Shown here in pieces: positions 62,243 through 64,000 of a DNA stretch of 64,000 nucleotides. The stretch covers positions 186,001 to 250,000 of the forward strand of contig NZ_QITQ01000002.1 in the NCBI RefSeq assembly GCF_003260265.1, in the 5' to 3' direction. Both the position numbers and the translations under genes were made by a program. Origin of the DNA: Roseovarius amoyensis. GTDB taxonomy: Bacteria > Pseudomonadota > Alphaproteobacteria > Rhodobacterales > Rhodobacteraceae. Positions within the stretch are counted from its first letter, which is position 1. Each line of letters opens with the position of its first letter. The notes under the pieces were generated by a model. The model did no database searches. It was not told the origin of the DNA and saw only the letters and a list, made by a program, of their open reading frames with translations.

Positions 62243-63271
62243 TCAGTCGAAGGTGCCCGTCACCCGGCCCAGCAGCATGAAGGCGCGCGCGGTCCGGGTG
62301 TTCGACATCTCGCTCAGTTCCGCGTCGGTCGCGGTTTCGGCAAAGGCGAAAATACCGCGGTCGAAAAGCCGCAGGAAATGATGCGCCGTATCGCGGAAAA
62401 TGGGGTCCTTCTTCATCCGGGCCGCCGTCAGCGCCAGCGATGTGCGGTCGCGGATGCCGCCCAGCATGGCCACCGCGCGCCCGCGTTCACCGGCGGCGAA
62501 ACGGCGCCAAATCTCGGGGCGGGCCAGGTCGGGGCGCAGATCGTCCATGTAGATACCGTCCTGCGACATCAGCGTCAGCACGTCCTGCGCCGCCCGGATC
62601 AGCCTGGTGGCGTCGCGGTCCTTGAGCGCCCGGCGCAGGGCGGCAAACCCGTCCTTGTCCTCGGCGGTGTCGGGAAAGTTCAGCGCGCGGATGAAATCGG
62701 CATTGTCCAGCGGCGGGCGCATCTCTTCGGCCCGGGTGCCTAGGGGCAGGGCCGCCTGGTCGGTGCCATCGTCCGCCTGCGGTTCGGGGGCGGGTGGCCT
62801 GGCAGGTGCCGGCGCGGGCGTTGCGGTGCGCGACGATGAGAACATGGCCAGCGCGGTTTCCGTCTTACGCTGGGCTGCGGCGATTTCTTCCAGCTTGCGC
62901 GCGACCGAGGGCTCTGCCTGGGCGTTCCGGTTCTGGGACTGGGTGATATAGGCGTGGCGGATCGCGTCGATGGCGACCTGCAACCGCTGGCTTTCGTCAC
63001 GCATCACCTTTGACGCGCGCGCCGCCGTCGCCGCCACCCAGATCATGCCCACCGGCATGAAGACCGCCAGCATCACCACCAGGAACCACACCGCGCCGCC
63101 CTGTCCGCCAAATGCCGCTGCCGGATCGCCCAGCAGAAAGAACGCCGCCGCCAGGGCAAGCCACAGCACCGACAGGATGATGGCGGTCATCTCTGTCGCG
63201 GTGATCCGCGCACGTTCTGTTTTCGGTTTGATCGCCATCGGCGTTGGCAGGGGTTCCTGACGGTCGGGCAT
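62243..63271 (-). CDS. Membrane protein of unknown function with coiled-coil region
   Basis: 342 residues. Two membrane helices (about 27-47 and 62-84), then a predicted helical/coiled stretch (90-145), a Pro/Ala-rich linker (about 148-170), and an all-helical C-terminal domain (about 188-340). I do not recognise a family; similar uncharacterised proteins occur in Rhodobacteraceae in my memory. Twelve bases separate its stop end from nothing else; greA starts 480 bases upstream and ends 12 bases from this gene's ATG, so the two may be one transcript. Confidence 0.75.
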   Translation of the reverse strand: MPDRQEPLPTPMAIKPKTERARITATEMTAIILSVLWLALAAAFFLLGDPAAAFGGQGGAVWFLVVMLAVFMPVGMIWVAATAARASKVMRDESQRLQVAIDAIRHAYITQSQNRNAQAEPSVARKLEEIAAAQRKTETALAMFSSSRTATPAPAPARPPAPEPQADDGTDQAALPLGTRAEEMRPPLDNADFIRALNFPDTAEDKDGFAALRRALKDRDATRLIRAAQDVLTLMSQDGIYMDDLRPDLARPEIWRRFAAGERGRAVAMLGGIRDRTSLALTAARMKKDPIFRDTAHHFLRLFDRGIFAFAETATDAELSEMSNTRTARAFMLLGRVTGTFD

Positions 63272-63283
63272 GGTCCTGACCTG

Positions 63284-63754
63284 CTAGATATAGGCGATCT
63301 TTATCACCTCATAGCATTTCTCGCCACCGGGCGTGCGCACTTCGACGCTGTCGCCTTCTTCCTTGCCGATCAGGGCGCGTGCGATGGGCGATTTCATGTT
63401 CAGCAGGCCCTTTTCGATATTGGCTTCGTATTCTCCGACGATCTGCCAGGTCTTTTCCTCGTCGGTGTCCTCGTCGACCAGCGTCACGGTGGCGCCGAAC
63501 TTGATCGAGCCGGACAGCTTGGACGGGTCGATCACCTCGGCCAGGCTGATCGCGCCCTCGAGTTCCTTGATCCGCCCCTCGATGAAGGACTGCTTTTCCT
63601 TGGCCGAATGATATTCGGCGTTCTCGCTGAGGTCGCCATGCTCTCGCGCCTCTGAAATCGCACGGATGATCGCCGGGCGTTCAACCGATTTGAGCTGCTT
63701 CAGCTCGGCTTCGATGGCGGCGAAGCCTTGGCGTGTCATCGGTAATTTTTCCAT
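63284..63754 (-). CDS. greA: Transcription elongation factor GreA
   Basis: 156 residues, near the normal 158. N-terminal antiparallel coiled coil ([17 protein letters not shown]... [20 protein letters not shown]) with the acidic tip DLSENAEY, and C-terminal FKBP-like domain ([14 protein letters not shown]... [31 protein letters not shown]). It stimulates transcript cleavage by stalled RNA polymerase. Start at 63754 follows AAGGGG. A hairpin lies in the leader. Confidence 0.95.
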   Translation of the reverse strand: MEKLPMTRQGFAAIEAELKQLKSVERPAIIRAISEAREHGDLSENAEYHSAKEKQSFIEGRIKELEGAISLAEVIDPSKLSGSIKFGATVTLVDEDTDEEKTWQIVGEYEANIEKGLLNMKSPIARALIGKEEGDSVEVRTPGGEKCYEVIKIAYI

Positions 63755-63776
63755 CGGGGATGCCCCTTCGTGATGA

Positions 63777-63799
63777 CGGGGCCGCGCTATGCGGCCCCG
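63777..63799 (-). promoter_or_regulatory. Leader hairpin upstream of greA
   Basis: CGGGGCCGC, loop GCTAT, GCGGCCCCG: a perfect 9-bp stem lying 22-45 bases before the greA ATG on the minus strand. No T-run follows. It could be a transcription pause or a mRNA-protecting structure. Confidence 0.45.
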
Positions 63800-63854
63800 G
63801 CAGATGATTGCGTACAGAGTGCTGATGCAATCTTTCCCGAGCGGGGGGCGCAAT

Positions 63855-64000
63855 GCAAGAGGCTAAGCGCCGGCAGCGGGGGCTGAGGCCCCAAAAACGC
63901 GGGAAAATGCCAGTTTTGGTGTGCTTTGGCGTCGCGTTGCAATTGACGCGGGGCTTTGTGAGACGATAACCACGTGCGGAAGTCTGTCAGGCGGTTGCCC
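63855..64000. other. Noncoding end of the window
   Basis: Upstream region of greA. I see no gene or clear promoter; the next gene lies beyond the window. Confidence 0.5.

Noticed and set aside
1..64000. CRISPR arrays, tRNA/rRNA genes, insertion sequences, prophage or origins
   Set aside because: No direct repeat arrays, cloverleaf-like segments, transposase or phage proteins seen; gaps are short and composition is uniform.

Overview
The window looks like chromosomal DNA from a member of the Rhodobacteraceae (Roseobacter group, Alphaproteobacteria). It is GC-rich throughout, with short gaps and many start/stop overlaps. It carries families typical of that group: DUF2794, DUF1523, DUF3775, TIGR02186 beside TauE, the rimI-tsaB-nfu order, and a MoxR/DUF58/DUF4159 operon. 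I see no transposase, integrase, CRISPR array, rRNA or tRNA. Codon use is even, so it reads as core or near-core chromosome rather than a genomic island. Fifty-seven protein genes are listed; no gap exceeds about 250 bases.

Layout. 1-10.1 kb: the end of a D-amino-acid-dehydrogenase-like gene, then a transport and activation cluster on the minus strand (acyl-CoA ligase, LivG, LivH, LivM, binding protein, LivF, and a PaaK-like ligase). It is interrupted by one plus-strand gene for an internally duplicated protein of unknown function. That gene and the PaaK-like gene share a promoter region holding three overlapping palindromes. 10.2-12.9 kb: hybrid sensor kinase and OmpR-type regulator. 12.9-17.3 kb: a 52-residue membrane protein, an orphan formate dehydrogenase alpha subunit and a thiolase. 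17.4-18.2 kb: overlapping STAS and anti-sigma ATPase genes. 18.4-30.8 kb: gamma-glutamyltransferase, HspQ, lytic transglycosylase lipoprotein, LolA, FtsK, aminotransferase, amidase, UbiH-like hydroxylase, RsmD and ferredoxin reductase.

30.8-38.5 kb: peroxiredoxin, succinate-semialdehyde dehydrogenase, Hsp20, a trypsin-like protease and the glycolate oxidase operon glcDEF with a palindrome in its promoter. 38.5-46.3 kb: a small secreted protein, then the moxR-DUF58-DUF4159-membrane protein operon, divergent from DUF1285. 46.3-53.5 kb: DUF1523, a secreted protein, creatinase, a P1-family self-cleaving peptidase, a histidine phosphatase, two saccharopine dehydrogenase-type genes and DUF3775. 53.6-64 kb: MltB-type transglycosylase, RNase R, a tiny DnaJ-type zinc-finger protein, TIGR02186 with TauE/SafE, RimI, TsaB, NfuA, DUF2794, a universal stress protein, an unknown membrane protein and GreA.

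Physiologically this is a marine-type heterotroph using amino acids (lysine via saccharopine, creatine), glycolate, formate, GABA/succinate semialdehyde and probably organic or aromatic acids. Heat and oxidative stress functions are scattered between. The parts least explained by known families are the duplicated-domain protein and its operator, the formate dehydrogenase lacking a canonical cluster site and partner subunits, the stand-alone DnaJ-type cysteine module and the 52-residue membrane protein. Several GC-rich palindromes in gaps form a small repeat family.
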